Assembly: GCF_021513175.1 (NCBI RefSeq)
Contig: NZ_CP090953.1
Span: 925,001 to 989,000, forward strand
DNA length: 64,000 nt
From: Sphingomonas sp. S2-65
GTDB lineage: Bacteria > Pseudomonadota > Alphaproteobacteria > Sphingomonadales > Sphingomonadaceae
Direction: 5' to 3'
A program made the translations under genes and the position numbers. Shown here piece after piece: positions 43,249 to 54,264 of the stretch (the stretch's first letter is position 1; every line of letters begins with the position of its first letter). Under the pieces are notes generated by a model, which was not told the origin of the DNA, did not search any database, and worked only from the letters and a program-made list of their open reading frames with translations.

Positions 43249-44678
43249 CACGCGATCTCGTTCCACTGGCGACCATCGCGGGCGATCAACTCGTCTGCGC
43301 TTGCCGGGCCCGTGCCACCCGCGGCGTAGCCCTCGGGCTCGCCTTCCGCCCAGGCATCCAGCAGCGGCTGGACGACCCGCCAGCCCCCCTCGATCTGGTC
43401 GGCGCGCTGGAACAGCGTCTGGTCGCCCGTCAGCACGTCGTAGAGGAGTGTCTCATATCCGGTCTGGTGCCCGACGGCGAAATGGTCGGCATAGTGGAAG
43501 TCCATGCTGACCGGCGCGATCTCGGTCAAAGGTCCTGGCTTCTTGGCAACGAAGTCGAGGCTGATCCCCTCGTTCGGTTGCAGTTGAAGGACCAGCCGGT
43601 TGGGCGGCCGGTTCGCGGCCCCTGTCTCGCGGAAGAGTGCGATCGGCACGTCCCGGAATTGGATCACGATCTCGGTATCCCGCGCCTCGAGCCCCTTGCC
43701 CGTGCGCAGGTAGAAAGGAACTCCCGACCAGCGCCAAGTCTCGACCTCCACCTTCAGCGCGGCATAGGTTTCGGTGTGGCGCTCAGCGTCTATGTCGGCC
43801 TCATCGACATAAGCGGGCACCGGCTTGTCGGCAATCGTGCCGGCCTCGTAGCGGCCCCGCGCGGCTCGGTCGGGCTGGACCGGCTTGGCGGCGGCGATGA
43901 CCTTGGCCTTTTCCGTGCGGATTGCGTCGGCATCGAAGCTGTTGGGCGGCTCCATGCCGACGAGCGAAAGCAGCTGGAACAGGTGGTTTGGAACCATGTC
44001 GCGCAGGGCACCGGTCGCATCGTAGAACTTGCCACGGGTGCCCACTGTCACGGTCTCGGCGGCGGTGATCTGGACATGGTCGATGTACCGGCTGTTCCAC
44101 ACCGCTTCGAGCAGCGCGTTGCCGAAACGAGTGACCATGATGTTCTGGACGGTTTCCTTGCCCAGAAAATGGTCGATCCGGTAAATTTGCTGCTCGTCTA
44201 CACGCGCCAGGAGTTGGGCATTCAGAGCCTGGGCGGAGGGAAGGTCGGTGCCGAACGGCTTTTCGATGACCACCCGGCGGAAGCCGTCGCCTTCGTTCAT
44301 CAGCCCGGCGTCGGCCAGCGCCTCCACCACTGGCCCGAAAAAGCCGGGCGCAGTGGCAAGATAGAAAACGGCATTGCCCTTCACCTTATCGGCGAGCGCC
44401 TGGAAGGTGGCGGCATCCTCGAAATCGCCCTTCAGGTAACTGATGCGCGTGCGAAGCGCCTTCCAGCCTTCCTTGTCCTCGACGAAATCGTCCATGGCGC
44501 CGCGCAGCGCCTCGTCATCGCCCTCATGATGGCTGACGCCCAGAATGGCCGTGGCATCGTCGATCAACCCGCCTTCGGCCAGGTTGACGATAGCCGGCAC
44601 CAGCAGGCGCTTGGAGAGGTCCCCCATCGCTCCGAAGATGACCAGCGTCGCGGCCGGCGCGCGCGGCGCATTGCTCAT
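43248..44678 (-). CDS. zwf: glucose-6-phosphate dehydrogenase
   Basis: This 476-residue enzyme has the N-terminal Rossmann region [17 protein letters not shown], the substrate motif [15 protein letters not shown] with the catalytic histidine, and [10 protein letters not shown]. It oxidises glucose-6-phosphate to 6-phosphogluconolactone, opening the pentose phosphate and Entner-Doudoroff routes. It overlaps gnd by four bases. No lactonase (pgl) or edd/eda genes are in this cluster. Confidence 0.95.
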   Translation of the reverse strand: MSNAPRAPAATLVIFGAMGDLSKRLLVPAIVNLAEGGLIDDATAILGVSHHEGDDEALRGAMDDFVEDKEGWKALRTRISYLKGDFEDAATFQALADKVKGNAVFYLATAPGFFGPVVEALADAGLMNEGDGFRRVVIEKPFGTDLPSAQALNAQLLARVDEQQIYRIDHFLGKETVQNIMVTRFGNALLEAVWNSRYIDHVQITAAETVTVGTRGKFYDATGALRDMVPNHLFQLLSLVGMEPPNSFDADAIRTEKAKVIAAAKPVQPDRAARGRYEAGTIADKPVPAYVDEADIDAERHTETYAALKVEVETWRWSGVPFYLRTGKGLEARDTEIVIQFRDVPIALFRETGAANRPPNRLVLQLQPNEGISLDFVAKKPGPLTEIAPVSMDFHYADHFAVGHQTGYETLLYDVLTGDQTLFQRADQIEGGWRVVQPLLDAWAEGEPEGYAAGGTGPASADELIARDGRQWNEIA

Positions 44679-45652
44679 TGCGGCATCTCGACATGGCCGC
44701 CAAATCCGAAGCGCATCGCGGAAAGCAGCTTGTCGCCAAAGGTGGTGTCAACCCGGCTGCGATAGCGGGCGAACAGCGCGGCAGTGAGAACATTGGCAGG
44801 CACCGCCTCCTCCATTGCCGCGTCGATCGTCCACTGGCCCTCGCCAGAATCGGCAACGCGTCCGGTAAAGCCTTCCAGCGAATGATCCTTGGCAAGGCCT
44901 ATCGCGCACAGGTCGAGCAACCAGGAAGAGACCACGCTGCCCCGCCGCCACACCTCGGCTACGTCAGGCAGGTTGATGTCGAACCGCTCTTCGGGAACCA
45001 GCTTCTCGGACGACTTGCCCTTCAGGATGTCGAAGCCCTCGGCATAGGCCTGCATCAGGCCGTATTCGATGCCGTTGTGGACCATCTTCACGAAGTGGCC
45101 GGCGCCCGTGGGACCGGCATGGATATAGCCCCGCTCGGCGCGATCGTCCGGCGCATCGCGGCCGGGGGTGCGCGAGATCGTGCCGTACCCCGGCGCGAGG
45201 GTATCGAAAATCGGGTCCAGCAGATCGACGGTTTCCTTGTCACCGCCAATCATCATGCAATAGCCGCGTTCCAGGCCCCACACGCCGCCGGACGTGCCGA
45301 CATCGACATAATGGAGCTGCTTCGCCTTGGCTTCGGCGCCGCGGCGTATGTCGTCCTTGTAGAAGCTGTTGCCGCCGTCGATGATGATGTCGCCAGGCTC
45401 TGCCAGCTCCATCAGCCGATCGACCGTGCTCTGGGTCGGATCGCCGGCCGGCAGCATGACCCAGAAGATGCGCGGCGCCGCCAGCTTGGCGACGACATCC
45501 TCCAGCGAAGCAGCAGCAGTCGCGCCTTCGCCGGCCAGGGCAGCGACAGCCTCGGCATTACGATCGAATGCGACGATCTCATGCTCGCCGCGCATCAGCC
45601 GGCGCGCGATATTGGCGCCCATCCGGCCAAGGCCGATCATGGCAAGACGCAT
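44675..45652 (-). CDS. gnd: 6-phosphogluconate dehydrogenase, decarboxylating (short form)
   Basis: This 325-residue protein begins [20 protein letters not shown], a dinucleotide fold, and carries the substrate motifs [32 protein letters not shown] and [13 protein letters not shown] with the catalytic lysine and asparagine. At about 325 residues it is the short GntZ/YqeC-like form, often NAD-dependent, rather than the 470-residue E. coli form. It yields ribulose-5-phosphate. AGGAAG six bases before ATG 45652 sets the start. Confidence 0.93.
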   Translation of the reverse strand: MRLAMIGLGRMGANIARRLMRGEHEIVAFDRNAEAVAALAGEGATAAASLEDVVAKLAAPRIFWVMLPAGDPTQSTVDRLMELAEPGDIIIDGGNSFYKDDIRRGAEAKAKQLHYVDVGTSGGVWGLERGYCMMIGGDKETVDLLDPIFDTLAPGYGTISRTPGRDAPDDRAERGYIHAGPTGAGHFVKMVHNGIEYGLMQAYAEGFDILKGKSSEKLVPEERFDINLPDVAEVWRRGSVVSSWLLDLCAIGLAKDHSLEGFTGRVADSGEGQWTIDAAMEEAVPANVLTAALFARYRSRVDTTFGDKLLSAMRFGFGGHVEMPQ

Positions 45653-45669
45653 CGTTTTCTTCCTTTCGT

Positions 45670-48477
45670 TTAGACGCGGACGGCCGCGCGAACCGCGTCG
45701 ACCAAGGCAGCGATGCCCCTACCGCCGCGCTTTAAATGAACCCGCATGACGCGCTGTCCGCGGCTGGCGAGCACGTCCATGTCGCCGCGCGCCTGGGCGA
45801 TCTGCACGGTGCCGAAGCTGGCGCGGTGCCCGGGGATGGCGACGTCAGGATCGGGATCGCGGGTGATGACCAAGAAGTCCCCTGTGGCAGGTCCGCCTTT
45901 ATACGCCTGGCCTGTCGAGTGCAGGAAGCGCGGGCCAAAGCCGGCAACGGTGGCGGCTTGGGTGGCATCGCGCACCGCCACTCGCATGGCCTCGATCGCA
46001 GCCGCGTTCGCATCGTTCCGCTCGATATAAGCGAGAAAACCGGCATAGCGCGGTGGAAACAGGCTCGCGAAGTGCAGACGCAACAGCTCGATCGGGTCGG
46101 TGGCAGCGAATTCGGCGTCCCCGGGCGCGAAGATCGCGAAGTCCGCAGTCTCGCCCAGCGCGGTCGCCGGATCGAGCGCGCCGGTCTGCTCATAGGCATC
46201 GACCAGCTTGCGCGTCGCGATCTTGGCATCCTCCACGTCCGGCTGGTCGAAGGGATCGATGCCGATCACCGCGCCCGCCACCGCCGTGGCGATTTCCCAG
46301 CGGAAGAACTCCTGGCCGATCAGCTCGCGCTTGGCGACGCGGATCGTGACGAGCGGCTGGCCGGCTTGCGTGAGCGCGGCTAGCTTCGCCTCGAGGGCGG
46401 CGTCGTCGTCACCCGCGAGATGCAGGTGCACGAACAGCCGGTCGCTGCCATAATCGACGGCCTCACCAGCGGGCTCCAGATCGACGGGAACGATGCCCTT
46501 GCCCTGCTTGCCGGTGCTTTCGGCAATCAACTGCTCCAGCCAGGCACCGAACGGGACCAGTCCCGGCGATGGCAGGATGGTGAGCTTGTCGCGGCCGGAA
46601 AGCGCAGCTTCGCCCAGGAGGGCGCCGAGCTGGAAGCCGGGATTGGCTGACGGCGGCACATCGGGGCCGCAGGCGAACACCATCGGTGCCGTCGCCTCGA
46701 AGAACGCGTGGATATCGATGCCCATCGCTGCGGCCGGCACCATGCCGAAAGCCGACAGCACCGAATAACGTCCGCCGATCGCCGGATCGCCCGGAAAGAT
46801 CATCGCGAAGCCTTCGGCCTTCGCCGCCGCTTCCAGCTTGGAGCCAGGATCGGTGACCGCCACGAAGCGGCTGCCGTCCTTACCCGCCAAGTCCCAGAAA
46901 TAGGCGCGCAGCAGCTCGGGCTCCATGGTGGATCCCGACTTGGATGAAACGATGAACAGCGCCTCGCTCGGATCGATGGCGCCGACGACGCTGGAGATCT
47001 GGCCAGGATCGGTGGTGTCGAGCACGTGCAGCTTGGGGCCGCCATTGGCGCTACCGAGGATCAGCGACAGCACCTCGGGGCCCAAGCTCGATCCGCCCAT
47101 GCCGAGCAGCACCACATCCCTGTGCCCCTTGGCCAGCGCCGTCAGCCTGGCGAGCGCCTCCGGATCGGTCTGGGTACCGCGCGCCGCGGGAAGCCAGCCG
47201 AGCCACTTGGCTTCATCCTTGCCCGTCCAAAGCGACGCGTCGCCTTGCCACAGCCGGCGCGACCAGCCCTCGGCACGGGCGGCCTCCAGCCGGCCCTCCA
47301 CGGCCTTCTCCAGCGGCTCGGGCAGGTCGGCGTCCATGCCGTTCTGCCGATCGCCGAGAAACGCGGTGCGCTTGCCCGCGACGGCCCCGAGCAGCGCATC
47401 GGCAGCATCGGCGAACTGCTTGACGCCGTCGGGCACCAGCGCGGTCGTGACTTCGTCCAGCCCGAGCCCTAGCCGCTCGGCCTCGGCGAGAACGTGGCGC
47501 GCCGCGTCCACGTCCTGCGTGAGTGTCTGCGCCACCGTGCCATGCTCGCGAAACGCGTCCATGGTCTTGGGCGGCATCGTGTTGACCGTGTCGGGACCGA
47601 TCAACGTGTCGATGTACAGCGTGTCGGGATAGGCCGGGTCCTTGACCCCAGTCGACGCCCAGAGCAGCCGCTGCGGCATCGCGCCCTTGGCGGCAAGCGC
47701 CTGCCAGCGCGGGCTGGCGATCATGTCCTGGTACCAGGCATAGGCCAGCTTGGCGTTGGCGATCGCCACCTTGCCGCGCACTGCCTTCAGCGCCTCGCTC
47801 TCGGCACCGCCTGCGGCCAGACGCGTGTCGATCGCCTTGTCGATCTTGGCGTCGATGCGGCTGACGAAGAAGCTCGCGACGCTGGCGATCCCGTCGATCG
47901 GCTCCCCCTTCTTCACCCGCGCTTCCAGTCCGGCGAGATAGGCCTCCGCCACCGCCTGGTAGGATTCGAGCGAGAACAGCAACGTGACGTTGATGTTGAG
48001 CCCGTCCTCGATCAGCGTGCGGATCGCACGGGCGCCGGCCTTGGTGCCCGGCACCTTGACCATCAAATTGGGCTCGCCGACCGCCGCCCATAGCCGCCGT
48101 GCTTCCTCAACCGTCGTGTCGGTGCCCTCGGCGAGATAGGGCGAGACCTCCAGGCTGACATAGCCGTCGCGACCGTCCAACCGGTCGAAGACGGGCCGCA
48201 GATCGGCGGCGGCCGCCTGGATGTCGGCGATCGCCTGGCTTTCATAGGTGTCGACCACACTGGCATCGGCCTTGCCGAGAAAGGCGTGCAGCCCTTCGTC
48301 ATACGCTTCACCATGCCCCATCGCTTTCTCGAAGATCGACGGGTTCGACGTCACGCCGGTCAGCCCGTCTTCCTCGACAAGCTTGCGCAAGCCGCCCTCG
48401 GACAGGAACTTGCGGTCGACAAAGTCGAGCCACACGGCTTGCCCGGCCTCGCCGAGCTGCTGCAACCGGCTGGTCAT
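45670..48477 (-). CDS. transaldolase / glucose-6-phosphate isomerase fusion
   Basis: This 935-residue protein is two enzymes in one chain. Residues 1 to about 360 are transaldolase, with [13 protein letters not shown], the Schiff-base lysine region [12 protein letters not shown], and NINVTLLFS. The rest is phosphoglucose isomerase, with [23 protein letters not shown], a [12 protein letters not shown] block, and the catalytic [12 protein letters not shown] segment [15 protein letters not shown] near the C-terminus. Such Tal-Pgi fusions are known in several bacteria. It couples the non-oxidative branch to fructose/glucose-6-phosphate interconversion. ATG 48477 overlaps the tkt stop. Confidence 0.92.
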   Translation of the reverse strand: MTSRLQQLGEAGQAVWLDFVDRKFLSEGGLRKLVEEDGLTGVTSNPSIFEKAMGHGEAYDEGLHAFLGKADASVVDTYESQAIADIQAAAADLRPVFDRLDGRDGYVSLEVSPYLAEGTDTTVEEARRLWAAVGEPNLMVKVPGTKAGARAIRTLIEDGLNINVTLLFSLESYQAVAEAYLAGLEARVKKGEPIDGIASVASFFVSRIDAKIDKAIDTRLAAGGAESEALKAVRGKVAIANAKLAYAWYQDMIASPRWQALAAKGAMPQRLLWASTGVKDPAYPDTLYIDTLIGPDTVNTMPPKTMDAFREHGTVAQTLTQDVDAARHVLAEAERLGLGLDEVTTALVPDGVKQFADAADALLGAVAGKRTAFLGDRQNGMDADLPEPLEKAVEGRLEAARAEGWSRRLWQGDASLWTGKDEAKWLGWLPAARGTQTDPEALARLTALAKGHRDVVLLGMGGSSLGPEVLSLILGSANGGPKLHVLDTTDPGQISSVVGAIDPSEALFIVSSKSGSTMEPELLRAYFWDLAGKDGSRFVAVTDPGSKLEAAAKAEGFAMIFPGDPAIGGRYSVLSAFGMVPAAAMGIDIHAFFEATAPMVFACGPDVPPSANPGFQLGALLGEAALSGRDKLTILPSPGLVPFGAWLEQLIAESTGKQGKGIVPVDLEPAGEAVDYGSDRLFVHLHLAGDDDAALEAKLAALTQAGQPLVTIRVAKRELIGQEFFRWEIATAVAGAVIGIDPFDQPDVEDAKIATRKLVDAYEQTGALDPATALGETADFAIFAPGDAEFAATDPIELLRLHFASLFPPRYAGFLAYIERNDANAAAIEAMRVAVRDATQAATVAGFGPRFLHSTGQAYKGGPATGDFLVITRDPDPDVAIPGHRASFGTVQIAQARGDMDVLASRGQRVMRVHLKRGGRGIAALVDAVRAAVRV

Positions 48478-50561
48478 TTCGCGTTCTTCTTTTCGATGAG
48501 CTCGCGCGCCACCTTGATGACGTTGTCGAGCGTGAAGCCGTATTTTTCCTGCAGCTTCGACAGCGGCGCGGAAGCCCCGAAGGTCGACATGGTGATCGTC
48601 GCGCCATCGCTGGTCACATAACGATCCCAGCCCATCGATCCGCCCTGCTCCACCGCAAGCCGCGCGGTGACGCTCGGCGGCAGCACCTGCTCGCGATAGG
48701 CCTGATCCTGCTTTTCGAACAGATACCAGCTCGGCATAGACACGACGCGCGACTTGATCCCCTGCGCGGTCAGCTTCTCGTGCGCGTCGGCGACCATCGG
48801 CAGTTCGGAGCCGGTGCCGATCAGGATCACCTCGGGGTCGCCCCCCTCGGCATCGGCCAGGATATAGGCGCCCTTTTCCAACCCGTCGGCCGAGGCATAT
48901 TTCTCTCGGTCGAGCGTCGGGATCGCCTGGCGCGACAGGATCATCGCGGTCGGCTCGTGCGTATGCTCCAGCGCAACCCTCCAAGCCACCGCCACTTCAT
49001 TGGCGTCGCCCGGGCGGATGGTGTCGAGCCCGGGAATCGCGCGCAGCGTCGCGAGATGCTCGATCGGCTGATGGGTAGGACCATCCTCGCCGACGCCGAT
49101 CGAGTCGTGCGTGAACACGAACACCACCGGCAGCTCCATGATCGCCGCCAGCCGGATCGGCGCGCGCATGTAATCGGCGAACACCAGGAAGGTGGCGGTG
49201 TAGGATCGCAGGTACGACAGCGCCATGCCGTTGGCGATCGACCCCATGGCATGTTCGCGCACGCCGAAATGCATGTTCTGGCCGGCATAATCGTCGGCCT
49301 CGAACGACGGCTTGCCCTTGATGTCGGTCTTGGTCGAGGGCGAGAGATCGGCTGCACCGCCCATCAGCGCCGGGATCAGCGGGGCGAGCGCGTTGAGCAC
49401 CTTGCCGCCGCTGTCGCGCGACGCGAGGCCCTTGGGGTCCTCAGGGAAGCTCGGGATCGCCCCCTGCCAGCCGTCCTTGATCTTGCCGCGGCGCAGGTCC
49501 TGGATTTGCGCGGCTTCCTCGGGGTACGCCTCTGCGTAACGCTCGAACAGTGCGTCCCACGCTTCGCGCGCCGGCTTGCCGCGTGCCGAGATCGCGCCGC
49601 CAAACGCTTCCTTGACGCCATCGGGTACCAGGAACTGCGCGTCTTCCGGCCAACCATAGGCCTTCTTGGTCGCGCGGACATTGTCCTCGCCCAGAGCCTC
49701 GCCATGCGCCTTTTCGCTGCCAGCCTTGGGGCTGCCCCAGCCGATCACTGAGCGGACGACGATGAAGGTCGGGCGGTCGTCGGTCGCCTTGAAGGTGTCG
49801 AGCGCCCGCGCGAACGCAGCGGTGTCGTTGGCGTCGTCGACATGGATGACGTTCCAGCCATAGGCTTCGAACCGCTTGCCGACATCCTCGTCGAACGCGA
49901 GCGCGGTGTCGCCCTCGATCGAGATGTGGTTGCTGTCGTAGATCCAGCACAGATTGGACAGTTTGAGATGACCGGCGGTGGAGGCGGCCTCGCTCGATAC
50001 GCCCTCCATCATGTCGCCGTCACCGCAGAGCACATAGACGTCATGATCGAACAGGTCGAAGCCGTCCCGGTTGTACTTGGCGGCCAGCGCGCGCTCGGCG
50101 ATCGCCATCCCGACCGAATTGCCGCAGCCCTGGCCGAGCGGCCCAGTGGTGGTCTCCACACCGGTGGTCATCCGGTATTCGGGATGGCCAGGGGTCTTCG
50201 ATGACATCTGGCGGAACTGCTTGATGTCTTCCAGGCTGACCGCCGGTTCGCCCGTCGGCTTGCCATCGGCATCGATCTCGCGGACCCCTGCCAGGTGCAG
50301 CAATGCGTAGAGCAGCATCGAGGCATGGCCGACCGACAGCACGAAGCGGTCGCGGTTGGGCCAGTCCGGCGCCTCGGGATCGTAGCGCAGGTAATCGTGC
50401 CACAGCGTATGCGCGACGGGCGCCAGGGCCATAGGCGTTCCCGGATGACCGGAGTTCGCCTTCTGCACGGCGTCCATCGCCAGGGTTCGAATGGTGTCGA
50501 TCGCAAGGCGGGACGGGGAGCCATCCTCGGCGAAGCCGGTGGCATTGGGAGCTTGGGTCAT
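48474..50561 (-). CDS. tkt: transketolase
   Basis: This 695-residue enzyme has KANSGHPGTPMALAPVAHTLW near the start, the thiamine-diphosphate motif CGDGDMMEGVSSEAAS, the pyrimidine-domain FVFTHDSIGVGEDGPTHQPIEHLA, and a normal C-terminal domain. It shuttles two-carbon units between pentose phosphates. AGGA five bases before ATG 50561 supports the start. An 80-base gap to rpiA could hold a promoter. Confidence 0.96.
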   Translation of the reverse strand: MTQAPNATGFAEDGSPSRLAIDTIRTLAMDAVQKANSGHPGTPMALAPVAHTLWHDYLRYDPEAPDWPNRDRFVLSVGHASMLLYALLHLAGVREIDADGKPTGEPAVSLEDIKQFRQMSSKTPGHPEYRMTTGVETTTGPLGQGCGNSVGMAIAERALAAKYNRDGFDLFDHDVYVLCGDGDMMEGVSSEAASTAGHLKLSNLCWIYDSNHISIEGDTALAFDEDVGKRFEAYGWNVIHVDDANDTAAFARALDTFKATDDRPTFIVVRSVIGWGSPKAGSEKAHGEALGEDNVRATKKAYGWPEDAQFLVPDGVKEAFGGAISARGKPAREAWDALFERYAEAYPEEAAQIQDLRRGKIKDGWQGAIPSFPEDPKGLASRDSGGKVLNALAPLIPALMGGAADLSPSTKTDIKGKPSFEADDYAGQNMHFGVREHAMGSIANGMALSYLRSYTATFLVFADYMRAPIRLAAIMELPVVFVFTHDSIGVGEDGPTHQPIEHLATLRAIPGLDTIRPGDANEVAVAWRVALEHTHEPTAMILSRQAIPTLDREKYASADGLEKGAYILADAEGGDPEVILIGTGSELPMVADAHEKLTAQGIKSRVVSMPSWYLFEKQDQAYREQVLPPSVTARLAVEQGGSMGWDRYVTSDGATITMSTFGASAPLSKLQEKYGFTLDNVIKVARELIEKKNAK

Positions 50562-50641
50562 CTTCGTCCTTGATCCAGGTGAACGACTAACGAGGGAAGG
50601 CTTCGAAGGATGCCGTCGCAGACGCGCTTTCGGTCGTTATC

Positions 50642-51334
50642 TCAGAACTGCCTGTCGCGCCGGACGACTCCCTGTTGGGTACCGACATACACTGTGGCGA
50701 TTTCCGTCAGGAAAAGTCCATGCCCCACTATGCCCGGGCAGCTGGAGAGCGCCGCGCCTAGCCCATCCGGATCGTCGATGGGCCCGAAGCCGCAATCGAG
50801 CACCGGGTTGCCCTGATCGGTACCATAGAGCGCTCCTTCCTCCGTCAGGCGAAGCGTGGGGCGCCCACCAAGTTCGGTGATGCGGCGTTCGATGAACGCG
50901 CGGCCGAACGGCAGGAACTCGACCGGCACCGGCCTGGTCCCGAGACGCGGTACGTCCTTCGACTCGTCCGCGATCGCGATCATCCGCGTGGCCGACGCCG
51001 CGACGATCTTTTCGCGCAGCATCGCCCCACCCGCCCCCTTGATGGCGCGCAGCGAGGGATCGATCTCGTCGACGCCGTCAATGCAGAGATCGACTTCGGC
51101 AATCCCGGCGAAGTCGAGGATGCGGATGCCCGAAGCGCGTGCCGCGTCTGCGGTGCGCAAGGAAGTGGCGACGGCCTCCACCGCCAACCCCTCGGCCACG
51201 CGCGCGGCCAGCGCCTCTATCGCGTAAGCCGCCGTCGAGCCGGTGCCGAGGCCGACGATCATGCCTGCCTGGATATCCGCCACCGCAGCATGGGCTGCGG
51301 CGCGTTTCATCTGCTCGATCGAGAACGCGGTCAC
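50642..51334 (-). CDS. rpiA: ribose-5-phosphate isomerase A
   Basis: This 230-residue enzyme has the phosphate loop GLGTGSTAAYAIEAL, DGVDEID with the catalytic aspartates, and the KGAGGAMLREKIVA segment with the active-site lysine and glutamate. It converts ribulose-5-phosphate to ribose-5-phosphate. The start is GTG 51334; ATG at 51310 is possible. It heads the pentose-phosphate run and lies 44 bases after the DUF885 gene. Confidence 0.95.
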   Translation of the reverse strand: MTAFSIEQMKRAAAHAAVADIQAGMIVGLGTGSTAAYAIEALAARVAEGLAVEAVATSLRTADAARASGIRILDFAGIAEVDLCIDGVDEIDPSLRAIKGAGGAMLREKIVAASATRMIAIADESKDVPRLGTRPVPVEFLPFGRAFIERRITELGGRPTLRLTEEGALYGTDQGNPVLDCGFGPIDDPDGLGAALSSCPGIVGHGLFLTEIATVYVGTQQGVVRRDRQF

Positions 51335-51378
51335 CTTGCCCTAGCCTCCAGCTATTCGTGCGGGCCCAACGCCATCCC

Positions 51379-53229
51379 TCAGTTCCGTTGCGAGGCGATC
51401 CAGCGGTCGATCTTCTGCTCCAGGATATTCATCGGGAGCGAGCCCGTCATCAGCACCTGCGCGTGGAACGCCTTGAGGTCGAACTTGGCGCCGAGCGCTT
51501 GTTCGGCCTTGGCTCGCAGCTCCAGGATCTTGAGCTGCCCGATCTTGTAGGCCAGCGCCTGACCCGGCATCGCGATGTAGCGCTCGACTTCGCTGGTCGC
51601 GTCGGTGCGCCCCATCGAGCTGTTGTTGAGCATATACTTGATTGCCTGATCACGGGTCCAACCCTTGGCATGGATGCCGGAGTCGACCACCAGCCGCATC
51701 GCGCGAAGCATCTCGTCGTTCAGGCCGCCAAACCGCTGATAAGGATCGGTTTCCATGCCAAGCTCGTCCCAAAGCGTCTCGGCGTAAAGCGCCCATCCCT
51801 CGACATAGGCCGTGTTGCCGCCGAAGCGCATGAAGTTGGGAAGCGCCTCGTTTTCCTGCGCAAGGCTGATCTGGAAGTGGTGCCCAGGCGCACCTTCGTG
51901 CAGGTAAAGCGTCTCCTGACCCCAGGTCGAGCGCGAAGGCAGATCATAGGTGTTGTAGTAGAACACGCCCGGCCGGGATCCATCGGGCGCGCCCTGCATG
52001 TACGAGCCGCCGGCGTCGTTCTTCTCGCGATAATCCGGCACTGGGCGTATTTCCAGCTTGGTCTTCGGCAGGGTCGAGAAGATCTCGCCCACCCGCGCAT
52101 CCACGCGCTTGCCGATCGCATAATATTCGTCGCGCAAGGCCTCCTTGCTCGCCGGGCGGAACTTGGCGTTCGTGCGCAGATATTCGAAGAATTCCTGCAG
52201 CGTGCCCTTGAAGCCGACTTGCGCCTTCACCGTCTCCATTTCGCGGTGGATACGCGCCACCTCGCTCAAGCCGAGCTGGTGCACGTCCTCGGCGGTCAGC
52301 GGCAGCGTGGTGTTCTGCTCGATCAGGTAGGAATAGAGCTTGGCGCCACCCTTCATGTGGATCAGGCCGTCACCCGCGCGTGCGGCCGGCAAATACTCCC
52401 GCGCGAGGAAGTCGCGGAGCCGCTGATAGGCGGGCCGGATCTCGTCGCGGATGACCGCCGCGGTCTGGGTACGCAGCCGGGCCTGATCCGCTGCCGGAAT
52501 GTCCGCCGGGAAGGTCTTGAGCGGCGCATAGAAGGTCGAGCCTTCGACGCCCTGCTTCAGCTGAAGATCGAGCTGGTCGATCACGTTGCGGACGACCAGC
52601 TTCGGCTGGACCACGCCGGACTCCATGCCCTGGCGGAAGCGGACGATCGCCTGGTCGATCAGCCACGCATAGCGATGGTGCCGCTTGATGTTGTCGTCAT
52701 AGTCCTTGACGGTCTTGAACGGTGCCGCGCCCTGCCCCGACGCCAGATCGGGATAGAAGGTATGGAAGCCGGTGAAGTGATCGATCGGGCGTACGACGTT
52801 GAGCGGCAGGATCTCGGGACTGAGCGAGCGCAGCGCGAGCTCGGTCTGCCACTTGAAGACGTCATAGGCGAGTTGGTCGGTCTCGCTGAGCGCCGCGCGG
52901 TCGATGCGGCCCAGCGCCGCCAGATCCTTGTCGCCCGCCGCCCGCTCCGCATCGAAATAGGCATCGGTGATCGAGTCGCCGAGCTGGTCGGCGTAGCGCA
53001 TGTCGCCACGGAACAAGGCGTTGAGCGGATTGCGCCGGAGATTGTCCTCGTCACTCGCCTTGAACAGCGCATGGAGCGCGGCGGATGCGTCCTGTTCGGC
53101 AGCAGCGCCGGGCTGCGCCGGAGCGGGTGCGGCCGCCTCTTGCGGCGACTGCGCGGGACCGCGCACCGTGGTGCAGGCGGAGAGGAGAATAGCCGTCGCC
53201 GATACGGCGACGAGATAGGAAGCGCGCAA
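51379..53229 (-). CDS. DUF885-family lipoprotein (putative metallopeptidase)
   Basis: This protein of about 616 residues has a lipoprotein signal (RASYLVAVSATAILLSAC) and the DUF885 domain, including the zinc-peptidase-like HEGAPGHHFQ motif and a downstream glutamate in YVEGWALYAE. DUF885 proteins are predicted to be metallopeptidases, mostly uncharacterised; here it would be membrane-anchored in the periplasm. The TTG at 53229 is preferred because it gives a clean signal peptide with GGGA upstream; the frame is open to 53274 from a GTG without a ribosome-binding site. Confidence 0.82.
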   Translation of the reverse strand: MRASYLVAVSATAILLSACTTVRGPAQSPQEAAAPAPAQPGAAAEQDASAALHALFKASDEDNLRRNPLNALFRGDMRYADQLGDSITDAYFDAERAAGDKDLAALGRIDRAALSETDQLAYDVFKWQTELALRSLSPEILPLNVVRPIDHFTGFHTFYPDLASGQGAAPFKTVKDYDDNIKRHHRYAWLIDQAIVRFRQGMESGVVQPKLVVRNVIDQLDLQLKQGVEGSTFYAPLKTFPADIPAADQARLRTQTAAVIRDEIRPAYQRLRDFLAREYLPAARAGDGLIHMKGGAKLYSYLIEQNTTLPLTAEDVHQLGLSEVARIHREMETVKAQVGFKGTLQEFFEYLRTNAKFRPASKEALRDEYYAIGKRVDARVGEIFSTLPKTKLEIRPVPDYREKNDAGGSYMQGAPDGSRPGVFYYNTYDLPSRSTWGQETLYLHEGAPGHHFQISLAQENEALPNFMRFGGNTAYVEGWALYAETLWDELGMETDPYQRFGGLNDEMLRAMRLVVDSGIHAKGWTRDQAIKYMLNNSSMGRTDATSEVERYIAMPGQALAYKIGQLKILELRAKAEQALGAKFDLKAFHAQVLMTGSLPMNILEQKIDRWIASQRN

Positions 53230-53336
53230 GATGATATTCCCGGAGCAAGAAGCTGTGTTGCAGCGATGCAGCACATGCTGGCCGCTGACAAGCCCCGTGC
53301 GAGCGTTCCCGCCGGCGCGCGCGGCGCCAGCTCAAG

Positions 53337-54257
53337 TCATTTGGGCGCGATCGAGACCGTGATGATGTCGGAATACAGCCCGGCCCGCTTCCCCGCCACG
53401 CTGCCGATCGCGAAGCGAAGCGGCAGCGAGTCCCGGGTGGGGTCGGTGCCCGTCGAGCTGTAGCGTGCCACACCCGCCAGCGGGAGCATGCTGTCACCCA
53501 CGCCGATCTGGTACGGAATGCTCCATCCGGAATCGCCGAGCTTGAGCAATCCGGCATTCTTCGACGTGAACTCCAGCCGGTACGCGCGGGTACTCGCGAC
53601 ACGCAGCTGCAGCGGCGCCTGTGCCACGCCTTCGCTCAACTCGCCCAGATCGACGACCGCCTGGCTGCCGTTCCGGCGATACGCGCCGGAAAGGCCAAGC
53701 GCCGCGGATGGAAGCACGTTGATCCCGAGGACCAGTGGACGCGCGGCAAGCGTCTGGTTGCGGTCCCGGCCCTCGGCCAGCACCATCACCCGCTGAGTGA
53801 AAAGACCATCGCTGGCGATCGCGTCTTCGCTTACCGCCAGCTGATAGCGCACCAGTTGCTGGCCGCCGGCCGTCACCACCACCGGACGGTTGGTCGCCCG
53901 CTGGATGGTGCGACCCGATATCGGAGTCGCGTTGCTGTTCGAGAATTGGTCCTGCAGCGTATAGGGCACGCGCCGCTGCTGTCCGGCGGTCGACAGCCCG
54001 AACGGCTCGGCATCCACCAGGAACACCGGATCGAACTCGCAGTTTCCCCGACCGTCGTTGCTGAACACCAGGTCGAAGGTGGCGCCCGGCGCATTGTTTC
54101 CGAACGGGTCATAGCCCTGGATCACCCAGTTCGACGCACTGGTGTCGATGCGAAGCTTGCAGTCGGCGTTTCCCCCGACACTGCTGCGCTGGGCTGCGGC
54201 GGGTGCGCTGACGGCAAGAGCGGCGGCCAGAGCCGAAGCGGCAATCATCGTCTTCAT
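53337..54257 (-). CDS. secreted fimbrial tip/adhesin-like protein
   Basis: This protein of about 306 residues has a signal peptide (KTMIAASALAAALAVSAPAAAQ) and two similar beta-rich halves. The first half has a disulfide-candidate pair (ADCKLRI, GNCEFDP). The second ends GLYSDIITVSIAPK, which closely resembles the ends of the other subunits in this cluster (SDTLEVVLAAK, GDVIEVTIAPN), as expected for pilin-like donor strands or final strands. As the last gene after the usher, and longer than the pilins, it may be the two-domain tip subunit. This is inference. ATG 54257 follows AGGTG and is preferred over GTG 54263. Confidence 0.6.
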   Translation of the reverse strand: MKTMIAASALAAALAVSAPAAAQRSSVGGNADCKLRIDTSASNWVIQGYDPFGNNAPGATFDLVFSNDGRGNCEFDPVFLVDAEPFGLSTAGQQRRVPYTLQDQFSNSNATPISGRTIQRATNRPVVVTAGGQQLVRYQLAVSEDAIASDGLFTQRVMVLAEGRDRNQTLAARPLVLGINVLPSAALGLSGAYRRNGSQAVVDLGELSEGVAQAPLQLRVASTRAYRLEFTSKNAGLLKLGDSGWSIPYQIGVGDSMLPLAGVARYSSTGTDPTRDSLPLRFAIGSVAGKRAGLYSDIITVSIAPK

Positions 54258-54264
54258 GGGCACC

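Noticed and set aside
51139-53463. 774-codon frame opposite the DUF885 gene
   Set aside because: Spans two real genes on the other strand, no domain, no ribosome-binding site.
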